From Bacilli bacterium (GTDB lineage: Bacteria; Bacillota_I; Bacilli_A; RF39; UBA660), in assembly GCA_017548925.1 (NCBI GenBank), contig JAFYYX010000001.1, positions 218,829 to 282,828 on the forward strand: 64,000 bases of DNA. The letters run 5' to 3'. Positions 9,869 through 19,142 of this stretch are shown in pieces. The number at the start of each line of letters is the position of its first letter. The stretch's first letter is position 1. The notes beneath the pieces are model-generated. The model was given only the letters and a program-made list of their open reading frames with translations. It had not been told where the DNA came from and ran no database searches. The translations under genes were made by a program, and so were the position numbers.

Positions 9869-11884
9869 ATGAAAGATAAAAGAAAATTAATAATAATTAT
9901 TTTAAGTAGCATTGCAGTCATTTTACTTGCATTTGCTATCTTTTCATTTTTAAATGATAAAAATAAGTTAACAAAAAAAGAAAAGACATGGATTTCTGAT
10001 AACTTAACAACAGTTCAAAATATTAACATAATTAATAATGCTAAAATATTTGGTGATAATGGTACTGGTGTATTTTATGACTTTATCAAAGATTTTCAAA
10101 CTGAATATCGTTTAGAAATTAATCCAATTACATTCCAACAAGGTGAAAAGGTTGAAGGAATATCATTTAATGCTGGAAATACAATTTCTAAAAATGATAC
10201 CATTTTTTATGAAGATCATTATGTAATAATTGGTAAAAATGATACTATTATATCTTCCATTAATACATTATTAACTAACAAAATTGGTATATTATCAACT
10301 GATAGTGAATACTTAAATAAATATTTAAGTGGTGTTGAATTTTCATTATATGAATCAACAGATAAATTATATGAAGGTTTTAAAAATGGCGAAGTATCGT
10401 ATGTTATTGCACCAAATTTAAGAGATATCGATTATGTTTTATCAAATAGTTATTATATTTTATATCACTTAAGTGATATTAAATACTATTATTATTTTGA
10501 TGGTTTAAAAGATGATATTTTATCTTCTGTTATTAATAAATACTTTAATAACTGGAAAGATAAATACTTTGATCAAATATTTTATTCAAATGAATTTGAT
10601 GAATTTGTAACTGACTTAGGTTTAACTGAAGCTGATGTATCAAAAATAAGATCTGTTACATATAACTATGGATTTATTAATCAAAATCCATATGAAGTAA
10701 TAACAGGTGGAAACTTCGGTGGAATTGTAGCAGTATACTTAAAACAATTCTCTGACTTTGCTAATATTGAATTCAATTTTAAAAAGTATACAAGTCCTAA
10801 AAAATTTACTAAAGCTGTTGTAAAAGGCGATATAGATTTATATTATGACTACTATACATATAGCAATAAACTAACTAATATTGGTTCATATGAACCTATA
10901 AATATCGATATTATTGCCCCACTAGAAAGTAATATTACAATTAATTCTTTAGATACACTTAAAGAAGAAGTATATGTTCAAAAAGATAGTAGAATTGAAA
11001 GATATTTAAAACAAAATACTAAATTAAATATTAAAAATTATGAAACTCAAAAGGGTATGGTAAAACTTGCAAGAAAAAATAAAATTATTGCAATTGATTC
11101 AAATATGTTTGATTATTACCATACAAATAAATTAAAGAAATATCAATCAAGATACCATATGGTAGTTGAAGATTCATATTCATTTAAAGTAAAAAATGAT
11201 GAGAGTTTTATTAAATTATTTAAATCATATATAAGATCACTTGATCCTGAAGTTGTAAAAATTGAAGGATTAAATAATCATAGAAAGACTGTTCAAAAAG
11301 GATCTATTCTTGCAAGAATAGCTCAGTACATCATGGTTATATTCTTATTTATTGCAGCATTTATGGTTTTCTTCTATAAAAAAGGAAAACATTTAAAAAT
11401 TGCTAAAAAGATAAAAAATGAAGATAAGATTAAGTATATTGATTTACTTACTAGTTTAAAAAATAGAAATTATTTAACTGAAAACATGGAAGTATGGAAC
11501 AATAACAAAATCTATCCTCAAACAATGATTGTAATAGATTTAAATAACATAGCTTATTTAAATGATACAAAAGGTTATGAAGCCGGAGATCATCAAATTA
11601 CTGCTATGGCTAACATCTTAATTAAAACTCAACTTGATAATTCAGATATTATGAGAACAAATGGTAATGAATTCTTAGTATATTTAGTTGGATATCAACA
11701 AAAACATGTTGTTAACTATATTCATAAACTTAATAAAGAACTTAAAAAACTTCCATATGAATATGGTGCAGCAATAGGTTATAGTATGATTACTGATGAT
11801 ATTAAAACAATTGAAGATGCCATAAACGAGGCTTTAGAAGATATGAAAAAACAAAAAGCCAAGATTAAAGAGGTAAAGAATTGA
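9869..11884 (+). CDS. Membrane sensor with extracytoplasmic binding-protein-like region and degenerate GGDEF domain
   Basis: 671 residues. N-terminal membrane segment (about 7-27), a ~450-residue extracytoplasmic region that looks like two family-3 solute-binding lobes (INPITFQQGEKVEGI; EVSYVIAPNLRDIDYVL; NFGGIVAVYLKQFSDFANI), a second membrane helix near 488-505, then a ~160-residue GGDEF fold (DLLTSLKNRNYL; DLNNIAYLNDTKGYEAGD). The catalytic GG(D/E)EF is replaced by NGNEF at 598-602, which removes the loop glycine and the metal/catalytic acidic residue, so diguanylate cyclase activity is doubtful. It could be a receptor or an output-less sensor. Ends TGA, overlapping the TTG start of the next gene. 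Confidence 0.85.
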   Translation: MKDKRKLIIIILSSIAVILLAFAIFSFLNDKNKLTKKEKTWISDNLTTVQNINIINNAKIFGDNGTGVFYDFIKDFQTEYRLEINPITFQQGEKVEGISFNAGNTISKNDTIFYEDHYVIIGKNDTIISSINTLLTNKIGILSTDSEYLNKYLSGVEFSLYESTDKLYEGFKNGEVSYVIAPNLRDIDYVLSNSYYILYHLSDIKYYYYFDGLKDDILSSVINKYFNNWKDKYFDQIFYSNEFDEFVTDLGLTEADVSKIRSVTYNYGFINQNPYEVITGGNFGGIVAVYLKQFSDFANIEFNFKKYTSPKKFTKAVVKGDIDLYYDYYTYSNKLTNIGSYEPINIDIIAPLESNITINSLDTLKEEVYVQKDSRIERYLKQNTKLNIKNYETQKGMVKLARKNKIIAIDSNMFDYYHTNKLKKYQSRYHMVVEDSYSFKVKNDESFIKLFKSYIRSLDPEVVKIEGLNNHRKTVQKGSILARIAQYIMVIFLFIAAFMVFFYKKGKHLKIAKKIKNEDKIKYIDLLTSLKNRNYLTENMEVWNNNKIYPQTMIVIDLNNIAYLNDTKGYEAGDHQITAMANILIKTQLDNSDIMRTNGNEFLVYLVGYQQKHVVNYIHKLNKELKKLPYEYGAAIGYSMITDDIKTIEDAINEALEDMKKQKAKIKEVKN

Positions 11885-12735
11885 AAAAGTTTAAGAAGAG
11901 GTTAAAATTATTTTTTAGAAATTTTAAATCTGCATTAACTAGACCTGAGATGTTAGTTCTTCCAGGTCAACTTGCCTTCTTCTTTATCCTTTCAATTGTT
12001 CCAACCATTACTTTAATAGGTTATGGTGCAGGTTTATTAAATTTATCAACCGATGTTATTTATAATTTTTTAGCTGAAGCATTTAGTAAAAATGTTGCTA
12101 ATATATTAATTGTACATCCAGCAAAAACTTTAGGTGCAGGATATATAATTACTATGTTAGTAGGTTACTATTTTGCATCTAATGGTGCAGCATCAATTAT
12201 TGTTACTTCAAATTCTATATACGGATTAGAAAATAAATCATTTTTTAGAAGAAGATTAAAAGCATTTATAATGACACTTATTATAATTCTTCTATTTATA
12301 TTTATGATAATTGTTCCTGTACTTGGAAATAAAATAACTGAAATGATTGCCTATGTTAACATGAAACAATCAGTTACAACAAAAATATTACATGTCTTTA
12401 ATTTTTTAAAAGGTCCTATTACTTGGTTTATAATGTTTATCTTTATTAAACTAATATATACAATGGCACCTGATAAAAAAACTGAAAGTAGACATACAAA
12501 TAAAGGAGCAATCTTTACAACATTTGGTTGGGTACTTTCAACAAATATTTATAGCTATTATATTACACACTTTGCAAAATACGATATTTTCTATGGCGGT
12601 CTTGCAAACATAATCGTGTTAATGTTATGGTTCTTCTTACTAGCTTATATCTTGACAATAGGAATAGCGCTAAATCAAAAAGTTGAAGAAGAAGAACTGG
12701 AAAAAACTAGTAAAATAAATATTGTTAAAGAGTAA
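11881..12735 (+). CDS. YihY/BrkB-family inner membrane protein
   Basis: 284 residues starting at TTG 11881, coupled to the preceding gene by a 4-bp overlap (TTGA); AGAGGT lies just upstream. Family marks: LPGQLAFFFILSIVPTITLIGYGA near residue 22-45, about six membrane segments, and a conserved C-terminal segment YGGLANIIVLMLWFFLLAYILTIG. YihY/BrkB proteins (formerly confused with RNase BN) are of uncertain function. It follows a sensor-like protein, but no functional link can be shown. Confidence 0.9.
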   Translation: MKKFKKRLKLFFRNFKSALTRPEMLVLPGQLAFFFILSIVPTITLIGYGAGLLNLSTDVIYNFLAEAFSKNVANILIVHPAKTLGAGYIITMLVGYYFASNGAASIIVTSNSIYGLENKSFFRRRLKAFIMTLIIILLFIFMIIVPVLGNKITEMIAYVNMKQSVTTKILHVFNFLKGPITWFIMFIFIKLIYTMAPDKKTESRHTNKGAIFTTFGWVLSTNIYSYYITHFAKYDIFYGGLANIIVLMLWFFLLAYILTIGIALNQKVEEEELEKTSKINIVKE

Positions 12736-12740
12736 ATAAT

Positions 12741-12786
12741 AATATTATGTACAACAGGTATTACTTAGTACATAATATTTTTTTTG
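12741..12786 (+). terminator. Intrinsic terminator after the yihY-like gene
   Basis: Perfect 12-bp stem AATATTATGTAC / GTACATAATATT, 15-base loop, long T-run. Confidence 0.85.
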
Positions 12787-12832
12787 ATACAATTTAAATG
12801 CTTGTTATTTATAGTATTGAAAAGTAATATCT

Positions 12833-12869
12833 AAAAGAAGAATAAAGGTAATTTTTATTCTTCTTTTTT
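12833..12869 (+). terminator. Second perfect hairpin with T-run
   Basis: 14-bp perfect stem AAAAGAAGAATAAA / TTTATTCTTCTTTT with a 7-base loop and T-run, only 47 bases after the previous terminator and before the next gene's promoter. It may be a backup terminator or end a very short transcript. Confidence 0.7.
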
Positions 12870-12888
12870 AAGTCAAAAATGAAAATTG

Positions 12889-12897
12889 TGTTATAAT
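12889..12897 (+). promoter_or_regulatory. Extended -10 promoter of the LTA-synthase-like gene
   Basis: TGtTATAAT, 25 bases before the ATG, no clear -35. Confidence 0.6.
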
Positions 12898-12921
12898 ATT
12901 TTATAGAAAGTGGTTGTAAAA

Positions 12922-14874
12922 ATGAAAACAAAATTAAAACTTAAATTAAATACTTTTATTACATATGGATTTTTAATTTTATTAACAGAAATAATTTTTA
13001 AATTATTTGTATTTCATAGGGTAGGATTAGTATCTTTAATATATACAATGATATTTTCTTTACCTATAGTATTTTTTCTTACTATACTTACAAATATATT
13101 TAATCAAAAAGCAAGTAAGATAATATATTATGTAACTTTAGTAATAATCACATTATTATATGAATTCCAATATGTATTCTATAAATTATTTTCAGTATTC
13201 TTTTCATTTCATACAATTGGTTTAGCAGGACAAGCAGCTGATTTTAAAAATATTATTGTTGATTCAATAAAAATGTATTATGCGGGAATCCTTTCAATAT
13301 TACTTCCATTAATTATTGTTATTGTTATAAAAAAATATGTTAAATTTTATGAATTTAGAAAGAAAAATTTAAGATCTATAATACTATTATTTGTTGCAGC
13401 AATAGGTATTTCATATTTATCACTAATACCAGGCAAAAATAAATTATATTCTGCAAATAGTTTATATTTTAAAGTAAATGATCAAGAAAAAACTATTGAT
13501 AAGTTTGGACTACTTACTGCAATGCGTATTGATATCAAAAGAGTAGTATTTGGTTTTGAAGAAAAGCTAGTTAATAATGGTGGAGGTATTGTTGATGATA
13601 ATGGCAAACCTAATCCAGAAAAACCTATTACTTATAATAAAATAGATATTGATTTTGAATCTTTAAAATCATCTGCTGGAAATAATACTTTAAAGAATTT
13701 ATATGATTATTTTGAAAATAGTAGTGCATCTAAACAAAATGATTATACAGGATACTTTAAAGGTAAAAACTTAATATTCATTCTTGCTGAAGGTTTTAAT
13801 AGTATTGCTGTTTCTGAAGAACTTACTCCAACACTATATAAAATGGTTAATTCATCATTTGTATTTAATAATTATTATTCACCAGTATTTTTATCAACAA
13901 CTGGTGGTGAGTTCCAAGCAACAACTGGTTTAATACCAACACAAGAAATATTAAAAGTATGGAAAAATAAACAACCAACAATTAGTTATGCTCTTGGTAA
14001 TCAGTTTAATAAATTAGGTTATGATGTTAATGCATTCCATAACTGGACTTATTCATACTATCAAAGAGATAAAACTATGCCTACACTAGGTTATAAAAAA
14101 TACTTAGGATGTAGAAATGGATTAGAAAAAGAAATGAAGTGTGGATGGCTTCCAAGTGATGTTGATATGATGGAAGTAACAGTTCCAAAATATTCTTCAT
14201 CTGAACACTTTATGACATACTATATTTCAGTTAGTGGACATGCACCATACAACTTTGGTGGTGGAAACTCAATAGCTAAAAAGAATAAATCATTAGTTGC
14301 AAACCTACCATATGATGATGCAACTAAAGCATACATTGCAACTCAAATAGAGTTTGATAGAGCTATTGAAAAATTAATAAATAAACTTGAAGAAGCAGGA
14401 AAACTTGATGATACAGTAATTGTTATTACAGGTGATCATTATCCTTATACACTTACTTTAGATGAAGTAAATTCTGTTTCATCATTTAAACGTGATGATG
14501 TAGTTGAAATTAATAGAAGTAATTTAATTATTTGGAATAATCAAATGACTGATAAAGTTGAAGTAAACAAAGTTGGATCTCAAATAGATGTTCTTCCAAC
14601 AGTGCTTAATTTATTTGGTATTGATTATGATTCAAGATTAATTATTGGTAAAGATATCTTAAGTGATTACCCAGGTCTTGCAGTATTCGCAAACCGCAGC
14701 TGGGTATCAGATAAAGGTACATATTATTCAAAATCTAAAAAGTTTGAACCTAAAGAAGGCGAAGAAGTAGATGATTCATATGTTAAAAATATGAATGTTG
14801 AAGTAGCTAATAGATTTACTATAAGTGGTCAAATAATCAATAATAACGTATACAAAAAAATACTAGGAGATTAA
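12922..14874 (+). CDS. LTA-synthase-family (sulfatase-fold) membrane phosphoglycerol transferase
   Basis: About 650 residues. Start set at ATG 12922 (MKTKLKL), 25 bases after the -10 box; an in-frame GTG at 12910 exists but lacks a better RBS. Five membrane helices in the first ~165 residues, then an extracytoplasmic alkaline-phosphatase-like domain: KNLIFILAEGFNS (metal Glu region, near 288), STTGGEF (nucleophilic Thr region, near 325), SGHAPYN, ITGDHYPY (metal Asp/His, near 512). This is the LtaS/MdoB architecture that polymerises glycerol-phosphate from phosphatidylglycerol or decorates surface polymers. The nucleophile loop is STTGGEF rather than the GKTSD-type loop of LtaS, so substrate may differ. 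AsnB follows after 1 base. Confidence 0.9.
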   Translation: MKTKLKLKLNTFITYGFLILLTEIIFKLFVFHRVGLVSLIYTMIFSLPIVFFLTILTNIFNQKASKIIYYVTLVIITLLYEFQYVFYKLFSVFFSFHTIGLAGQAADFKNIIVDSIKMYYAGILSILLPLIIVIVIKKYVKFYEFRKKNLRSIILLFVAAIGISYLSLIPGKNKLYSANSLYFKVNDQEKTIDKFGLLTAMRIDIKRVVFGFEEKLVNNGGGIVDDNGKPNPEKPITYNKIDIDFESLKSSAGNNTLKNLYDYFENSSASKQNDYTGYFKGKNLIFILAEGFNSIAVSEELTPTLYKMVNSSFVFNNYYSPVFLSTTGGEFQATTGLIPTQEILKVWKNKQPTISYALGNQFNKLGYDVNAFHNWTYSYYQRDKTMPTLGYKKYLGCRNGLEKEMKCGWLPSDVDMMEVTVPKYSSSEHFMTYYISVSGHAPYNFGGGNSIAKKNKSLVANLPYDDATKAYIATQIEFDRAIEKLINKLEEAGKLDDTVIVITGDHYPYTLTLDEVNSVSSFKRDDVVEINRSNLIIWNNQMTDKVEVNKVGSQIDVLPTVLNLFGIDYDSRLIIGKDILSDYPGLAVFANRSWVSDKGTYYSKSKKFEPKEGEEVDDSYVKNMNVEVANRFTISGQIINNNVYKKILGD

Positions 14875-14875
14875 T

Positions 14876-16693
14876 ATGTGTGGAATAGCTGGATTTATAA
14901 GTTCTAGTAAAGATAAGAAAAAAATCATTAAAGCTATGACCGATAAAATTATTCATAGAGGCCCTGATGCAGAGGGCTTCTATGTTGATAATGATATTGC
15001 GCTTGGTCATAGAAGATTATCTATAATAGATTTATCAAAAGGTGATCAACCTATTTATAATGAGGATAAATCTGTTGTAGTTATTTTTAATGGGGAAATA
15101 TATAACTATTTAGAACTTAAAACTGAACTAGAAAAAAAGGGACACAAATTTAAAACAAGTTGTGATACAGAAGTATTAGTTCATGGATATGAAGAGTGGA
15201 AAGATAATCTTCCAAAAAAACTAAGAGGTATGTTTGCTTTTGCTATCTATGATATAAAAAATAAAACATTGTTTTTAGCAAGAGATAATTTTGGAATTAA
15301 ACCATTATATTATTATGAAAATAATGGAGTATTTATGTTTGCATCAGAAATTAAATCTTTCTTAGTTCATCCTGATTTTAAAAAAGAACTAAATAAAGAT
15401 TTAATTGCACCATACTTATCATTTAGTTTTACTCCAACAAAAGAAACATTATTTAAAGGTGTTTATAGAGTTGATCCTGGAACATGTATGATTATTAATG
15501 GTGGTAATGTAGAAACTAAAAAATATTATCATTTAGAATTTAATCAAAAGAATATGTCATATGAAAAAGCAGTTGAAGACATTGATAAACTAATGAAAGA
15601 TTCAGTTGAAAAACATATGATAAGTGATGTTGAAGTAGGATCATTTTTATCAAGTGGAGTAGATTCATCTTATTTAGTTGCTTTAGCTAGACCTGATAAA
15701 ACATATACTGTTGGTTATTCTGATAAAAAATATAATGAAATTGAATATGCTAAAAATCTAACTAAAGAATTAGGTATAAATAATACAAGTAAAATTATTA
15801 CTAAAGAAGAATACCTAAAAATTATTCCTAAAATTATGTATCACTTAGATGAACCAACATCAGATCCTGCCGCGGTTGCACTATATTTTGTTGCTAAACT
15901 AGCAGCTAAAGATGTAAAAGTAGTTCTATCAGGTGAAGGTGCAGATGAGTTCTTTGGCGGTTATAATACATATCATAACGAATTTGATTTAAGTTGGTAT
16001 AGTAAAGTTCCATATTTTATAAGACATAGTGTTGCACTTATTTGTTCACATTTACCTGAAGTAAGAGGAATAAATTTCTTAGTAAGACGTGGTATGAAAC
16101 TTGAAGATAACTATATAGGAGTATCTAAAGTTTTTGGAGAAAAGGAAATAAAGAAATTTACTAAAGTGTCATCTAAATATAAAAATAAAGAAATTACTAA
16201 AGAAGTATATGATGAGTTTAGTGATAAAGATAATGTTACTAAAATGCAAGCTATAGATATTAACTTTTGGCTTATTAAAGATATCTTACAAAAAGCTGAT
16301 AGAATGACTATGGCAAGTAGCTTAGAAGGAAGAGTTCCATTTATTGATAAAGAAGTATTTGCTTATGCATCAAGTCTTCCTTTTGAATATAAAGTAACAA
16401 AAGAAAACACTAAAGTAGCTTTAAGAGACGCTGCTAAAAAAGTAATACCTACTGAAGCATATAAGAAAAAGAAATTAGGTTTCCCAGTTCCACTTAGAGC
16501 TTGGATGAAGGAAGAAGATTTTTATAACGAAATAAAATCTACATTTAATAGTGATTTTTCAAAAGAAGTTTTTGATAACAAATATATTAATAAACTTTTA
16601 GAAAAACATGTAAGTGGTAAAAAAGATAATTATAAAAAAGTATGGACAATATACTGCTTCTTAAAGTGGTATGAAGTATATTTTGTAAATTAA
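14876..16693 (+). CDS. asnB: Asparagine synthetase, glutamine-hydrolysing
   Basis: 605 residues. Processed N-terminus MCGIAGF with catalytic Cys2, class II glutaminase domain (RGPDAEGF, FNGEIYN), then the ATP-pyrophosphatase synthetase domain with P-loop SSGVDSS near 259 and SGEGADEFFGGY near 355. Converts Asp to Asn; in some Firmicutes AsnB homologues instead amidate meso-diaminopimelate of peptidoglycan. Placement directly after an LTA-synthase-like gene (1-base gap) is compatible with a cell-envelope role, but that is inference. Ends in an intrinsic terminator. Confidence 0.96.
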   Translation: MCGIAGFISSSKDKKKIIKAMTDKIIHRGPDAEGFYVDNDIALGHRRLSIIDLSKGDQPIYNEDKSVVVIFNGEIYNYLELKTELEKKGHKFKTSCDTEVLVHGYEEWKDNLPKKLRGMFAFAIYDIKNKTLFLARDNFGIKPLYYYENNGVFMFASEIKSFLVHPDFKKELNKDLIAPYLSFSFTPTKETLFKGVYRVDPGTCMIINGGNVETKKYYHLEFNQKNMSYEKAVEDIDKLMKDSVEKHMISDVEVGSFLSSGVDSSYLVALARPDKTYTVGYSDKKYNEIEYAKNLTKELGINNTSKIITKEEYLKIIPKIMYHLDEPTSDPAAVALYFVAKLAAKDVKVVLSGEGADEFFGGYNTYHNEFDLSWYSKVPYFIRHSVALICSHLPEVRGINFLVRRGMKLEDNYIGVSKVFGEKEIKKFTKVSSKYKNKEITKEVYDEFSDKDNVTKMQAIDINFWLIKDILQKADRMTMASSLEGRVPFIDKEVFAYASSLPFEYKVTKENTKVALRDAAKKVIPTEAYKKKKLGFPVPLRAWMKEEDFYNEIKSTFNSDFSKEVFDNKYINKLLEKHVSGKKDNYKKVWTIYCFLKWYEVYFVN

Positions 16694-16720
16694 AAAATAT
16701 CTAGTGATAGATATTTTTTT
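16693..16720 (+). terminator. Intrinsic terminator of asnB
   Basis: Stem AAAAATATCTA / TAGATATTTTT with GTGA loop and T-run. Confidence 0.85.
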
Positions 16721-16733
16721 TATGACATAATTT

Positions 16734-16742
16734 TGATATAAT
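16734..16742 (+). promoter_or_regulatory. Extended -10 promoter of the epimerase gene
   Basis: TGaTATAAT, 39 bases before the ATG. Confidence 0.6.
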
Positions 16743-16780
16743 AATCATGAAATAAATAATTACAAAGAAGGTGTAATTAA

Positions 16781-17710
16781 ATGAAAAAAGTACTTATTAC
16801 TGGTGCTGCAGGAACAATTGGTATAAATGTTATTAAATATTTACTTAGTGAAGGTAAATATGAAATAACTGCAGTAGATTTAAAAAACTCTGGTAATTAT
16901 AAAAGATTAAAAAAATATAAAAGAAGAATAAATTTACTTTTTGGTGATATTTCTGATGCATCTTTTATGGAAGATGCCATTAAAGAAATGAATTATGTTA
17001 TTCATCTTGCTGGTGTTGATTTACCAATGGGAAATATCAACAATAAATTAACTAGAGAAATAGATTTTAAAGGTACAGAAAATATAGTTAGAATTATAGA
17101 TTTTTATAATCCTGAATGTTATTTATTATATGCATCTAGTGCAAGTGTTTATGGTAATCAAGAAAAAGATGAAGTAACTGTATCTACTAAACCTAATTTA
17201 AATAATAATGATTATTATAGTTTGTCTAAACTAGAAGCTGAAGATATTATTAAGTTAAAACTTGATAACTATGTTATTTTTAGAATACCTGTTGTTCTAA
17301 CAAATATTACAAAAGAAAATTTTATTTATTCATACAACCCAACATCCAAAATGGAAGTAGTTACTGATACAGATGTATCATATATGTTTGTAAGAGCAAT
17401 AGATAAAATTGATAAAATTAATAAAAAAACATTTAATGTTGGTGGAGGAGAAAACTGTAGAACCACTGGTAAAAAATTAAATGAAGATATACTTAAAGTA
17501 TTTGGTATAACAAAAAAATATATAGATAATAAATTATTTATTGATAAAGGTTTTTATTCATATTATTTTAAAGATTCAGATAAACTAGAAGATATTCTTC
17601 AATTTAGAAATGATTCTATATCATCTTATTTAATGAGAATAAAAAGAAGAGTTAAAAATAGAGGTCTTCAAAAAACTATTGCTAAATTGTTTATAAAAAA
17701 AGAAAAATAA
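16781..17710 (+). CDS. NAD-dependent epimerase/dehydratase (extended SDR)
   Basis: 309 residues. Rossmann motif GAAGTIG (residues 8-14), D-(L/I) binding position at VDL (33-35), VIHLAGVD, catalytic S-A-S and YYSLSK (Y-x-x-x-K, near 147-151), all typical of nucleotide-sugar epimerases/dehydratases. The C-terminal substrate domain is poorly conserved and ends in a basic tail, so the substrate is unknown. AGAAGGTG precedes the ATG. Single-gene unit between two terminators; near asnB and the LTA-synthase-like gene, hinting at surface-polymer metabolism. Confidence 0.87.
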   Translation: MKKVLITGAAGTIGINVIKYLLSEGKYEITAVDLKNSGNYKRLKKYKRRINLLFGDISDASFMEDAIKEMNYVIHLAGVDLPMGNINNKLTREIDFKGTENIVRIIDFYNPECYLLYASSASVYGNQEKDEVTVSTKPNLNNNDYYSLSKLEAEDIIKLKLDNYVIFRIPVVLTNITKENFIYSYNPTSKMEVVTDTDVSYMFVRAIDKIDKINKKTFNVGGGENCRTTGKKLNEDILKVFGITKKYIDNKLFIDKGFYSYYFKDSDKLEDILQFRNDSISSYLMRIKRRVKNRGLQKTIAKLFIKKEK

Positions 17711-17729
17711 TGTGTGGACATTATTTTTC
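17703..17729 (+). terminator. Intrinsic terminator of the epimerase gene
   Basis: 11-bp stem AAAAATAATGT / ACATTATTTTT, GTGG loop, overlapping the stop codon. Confidence 0.85.
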
Positions 17730-17775
17730 TATTTGTTTATAATATACAAGGAAATTTTAAAAAGGACGTGTTAAT

Positions 17776-18492
17776 ATGGGAAGAGCATATGAAGTAAGAA
17801 AAGCAAGTATTGCAAAAACTGGAGCTGCTAAAGCTAAACTTTATTCTAACTTTGCAAAAGAAATTTATATCGTTGCAAAAAAAGGTGTTCCAGATCCAGA
17901 TTGTAATATCGATTTAAAACATTTAGTTGATAAAGCAAAAAAACAACAAGTTCCTGCTGATATTATTAATAGAGCAATTGATAAAGCTAAAGGTGCTGGT
18001 GGAGAAGAATACGAAGTAGTTACTTACGAAGGTTTTGGACCTGGCGCATCAACACTTATTATTAAAACAATGACTGATAATGTTAATCGTACTGTTGGTT
18101 TTGTTAGAGCAGCTTTTAATAAAGTAAATAAAAGTTTAGGAGTAACAAATAGTGTTTCATATAATTATGATCATTTAGGAATGTTAGGTCTTAAAACTGA
18201 TAAAGGTGAAGAACTATTTGAAAAACTTTTAGATGCTGGAATTAATCTAGTTGATTTTGAAGATGAAGATGGTTATGTATTAATGAGCGTTAATCCAAAT
18301 GAATTTTCACAGTTAAAACAAGAAGTTGAAAAAATAATACCAAATCCAGATTATGAAATTGATGAAGTTGGTATGTATGCTAAAAATAAAGTAACTCTTG
18401 AAGGAGAAGATTTAGAACTATTTAATAGACTTTATAATCTACTTGATGAAATTGAAGATGTTACAGATATTTATCATAATGTAAATCTATAA
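17776..18492 (+). CDS. yebC: YebC/PmpR (TACO1) family protein
   Basis: 238 residues, standard length. MGRAYEVRKASIAKTGAAKAKLYSNFAKEI at the N-terminus (a variant of the MAGHSKW/MGR... start), YEVVTYEGFGPGASTLIIKTMTDN in the core, and the C-terminal DVYHNV-like end (TDIYHNVNL). YebC-family proteins were long annotated as transcription regulators; recent work shows some act on translating ribosomes at proline stretches. GGACGTG precedes the ATG. Confidence 0.95.
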   Translation: MGRAYEVRKASIAKTGAAKAKLYSNFAKEIYIVAKKGVPDPDCNIDLKHLVDKAKKQQVPADIINRAIDKAKGAGGEEYEVVTYEGFGPGASTLIIKTMTDNVNRTVGFVRAAFNKVNKSLGVTNSVSYNYDHLGMLGLKTDKGEELFEKLLDAGINLVDFEDEDGYVLMSVNPNEFSQLKQEVEKIIPNPDYEIDEVGMYAKNKVTLEGEDLELFNRLYNLLDEIEDVTDIYHNVNL

Positions 18493-18496
18493 AAAT

Positions 18497-18521
18497 ATGA
18501 CAATTTTGTTGTCATTTTTTT
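18497..18521 (+). terminator. Intrinsic terminator of yebC
   Basis: Stem ATGACAA / TTGTCAT with T-run; the pduL -10 box starts right after it. Confidence 0.8.
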
Positions 18522-18522
18522 A

Positions 18523-18531
18523 TGATATAAT
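18523..18531 (+). promoter_or_regulatory. Extended -10 promoter of pduL
   Basis: TGaTATAAT directly after the terminator T-run, 25 bases before the ATG. Confidence 0.6.
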
Positions 18532-18555
18532 ATATATAGAATATGAGGGATAAAT

Positions 18556-19125
18556 ATGTATCATAATGTAAAAGTTGCTATATCTAATAGACATGTCCAC
18601 TTAACAAAGGAAACATACGAAAAATTATTTGATTTTCCACTTACTAAAAGAAATGATTTAAATCAAATAGGTCAGTTTGCAGCAAATGAAACTGTTGATT
18701 TAATAAGTGGTGATAAAGTAATCGAAAATGTAAGAATAGTAGGTCCATTTAGAAATTATAATCAAGTAGAAATTTCTAAAACTGATGCATACAAATTAAA
18801 ACTTAATCCACCAGTTAGAACATCTGGTGATTTATCTGGATCAGAACATATTACCCTTAGAACTGACAAAGCATCTATTACTTTAGATGAAGGATGTATT
18901 ATAGCTGATCGACATGTTCACTTTAATATAAGTGAAGCAGATAAATATCATGTTAAAGATAAAGATAAATTAAAACTTCATATTTTAGGTGAAAAAAGAG
19001 GAACTATTGAAGTATTTGCAAAAGTATCAGATGATGGATTTTATGAAGTCCATTTAGATACTGATGATGCTAATGCATTTTTACTTAATAATGGTGATGA
19101 AGTAGTTTTAGAAGCAAATGATTAA
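18556..19125 (+). CDS. pduL: PduL-type phosphate acyltransferase
   Basis: 189 residues with the two PduL beta-barrel repeats: VAISNRHVHLT (residues 7-17; metal-binding His pair), QIGQFAANETVDLI, RTSGDLSGSE, and a second metal motif ADRHVHF. Interconverts acyl-CoA and acyl-phosphate (acetyl/propanoyl). No microcompartment shell genes are nearby, and the N-terminus lacks an obvious encapsulation peptide, so it probably serves as the housekeeping phosphotransacetylase. It is followed after 17 bases by the next gene with a perfect AGGAGG. Confidence 0.93.
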   Translation: MYHNVKVAISNRHVHLTKETYEKLFDFPLTKRNDLNQIGQFAANETVDLISGDKVIENVRIVGPFRNYNQVEISKTDAYKLKLNPPVRTSGDLSGSEHITLRTDKASITLDEGCIIADRHVHFNISEADKYHVKDKDKLKLHILGEKRGTIEVFAKVSDDGFYEVHLDTDDANAFLLNNGDEVVLEAND

Positions 19126-19142
19126 ATAAACAGGAGGTTTTC

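Noticed and set aside
14876-16693. asnB as part of a lasso-peptide cluster with the HprK-like gene
   Set aside because: They are 46 kb apart and asnB has full standard asparagine synthetase features with no precursor or leader peptidase nearby.
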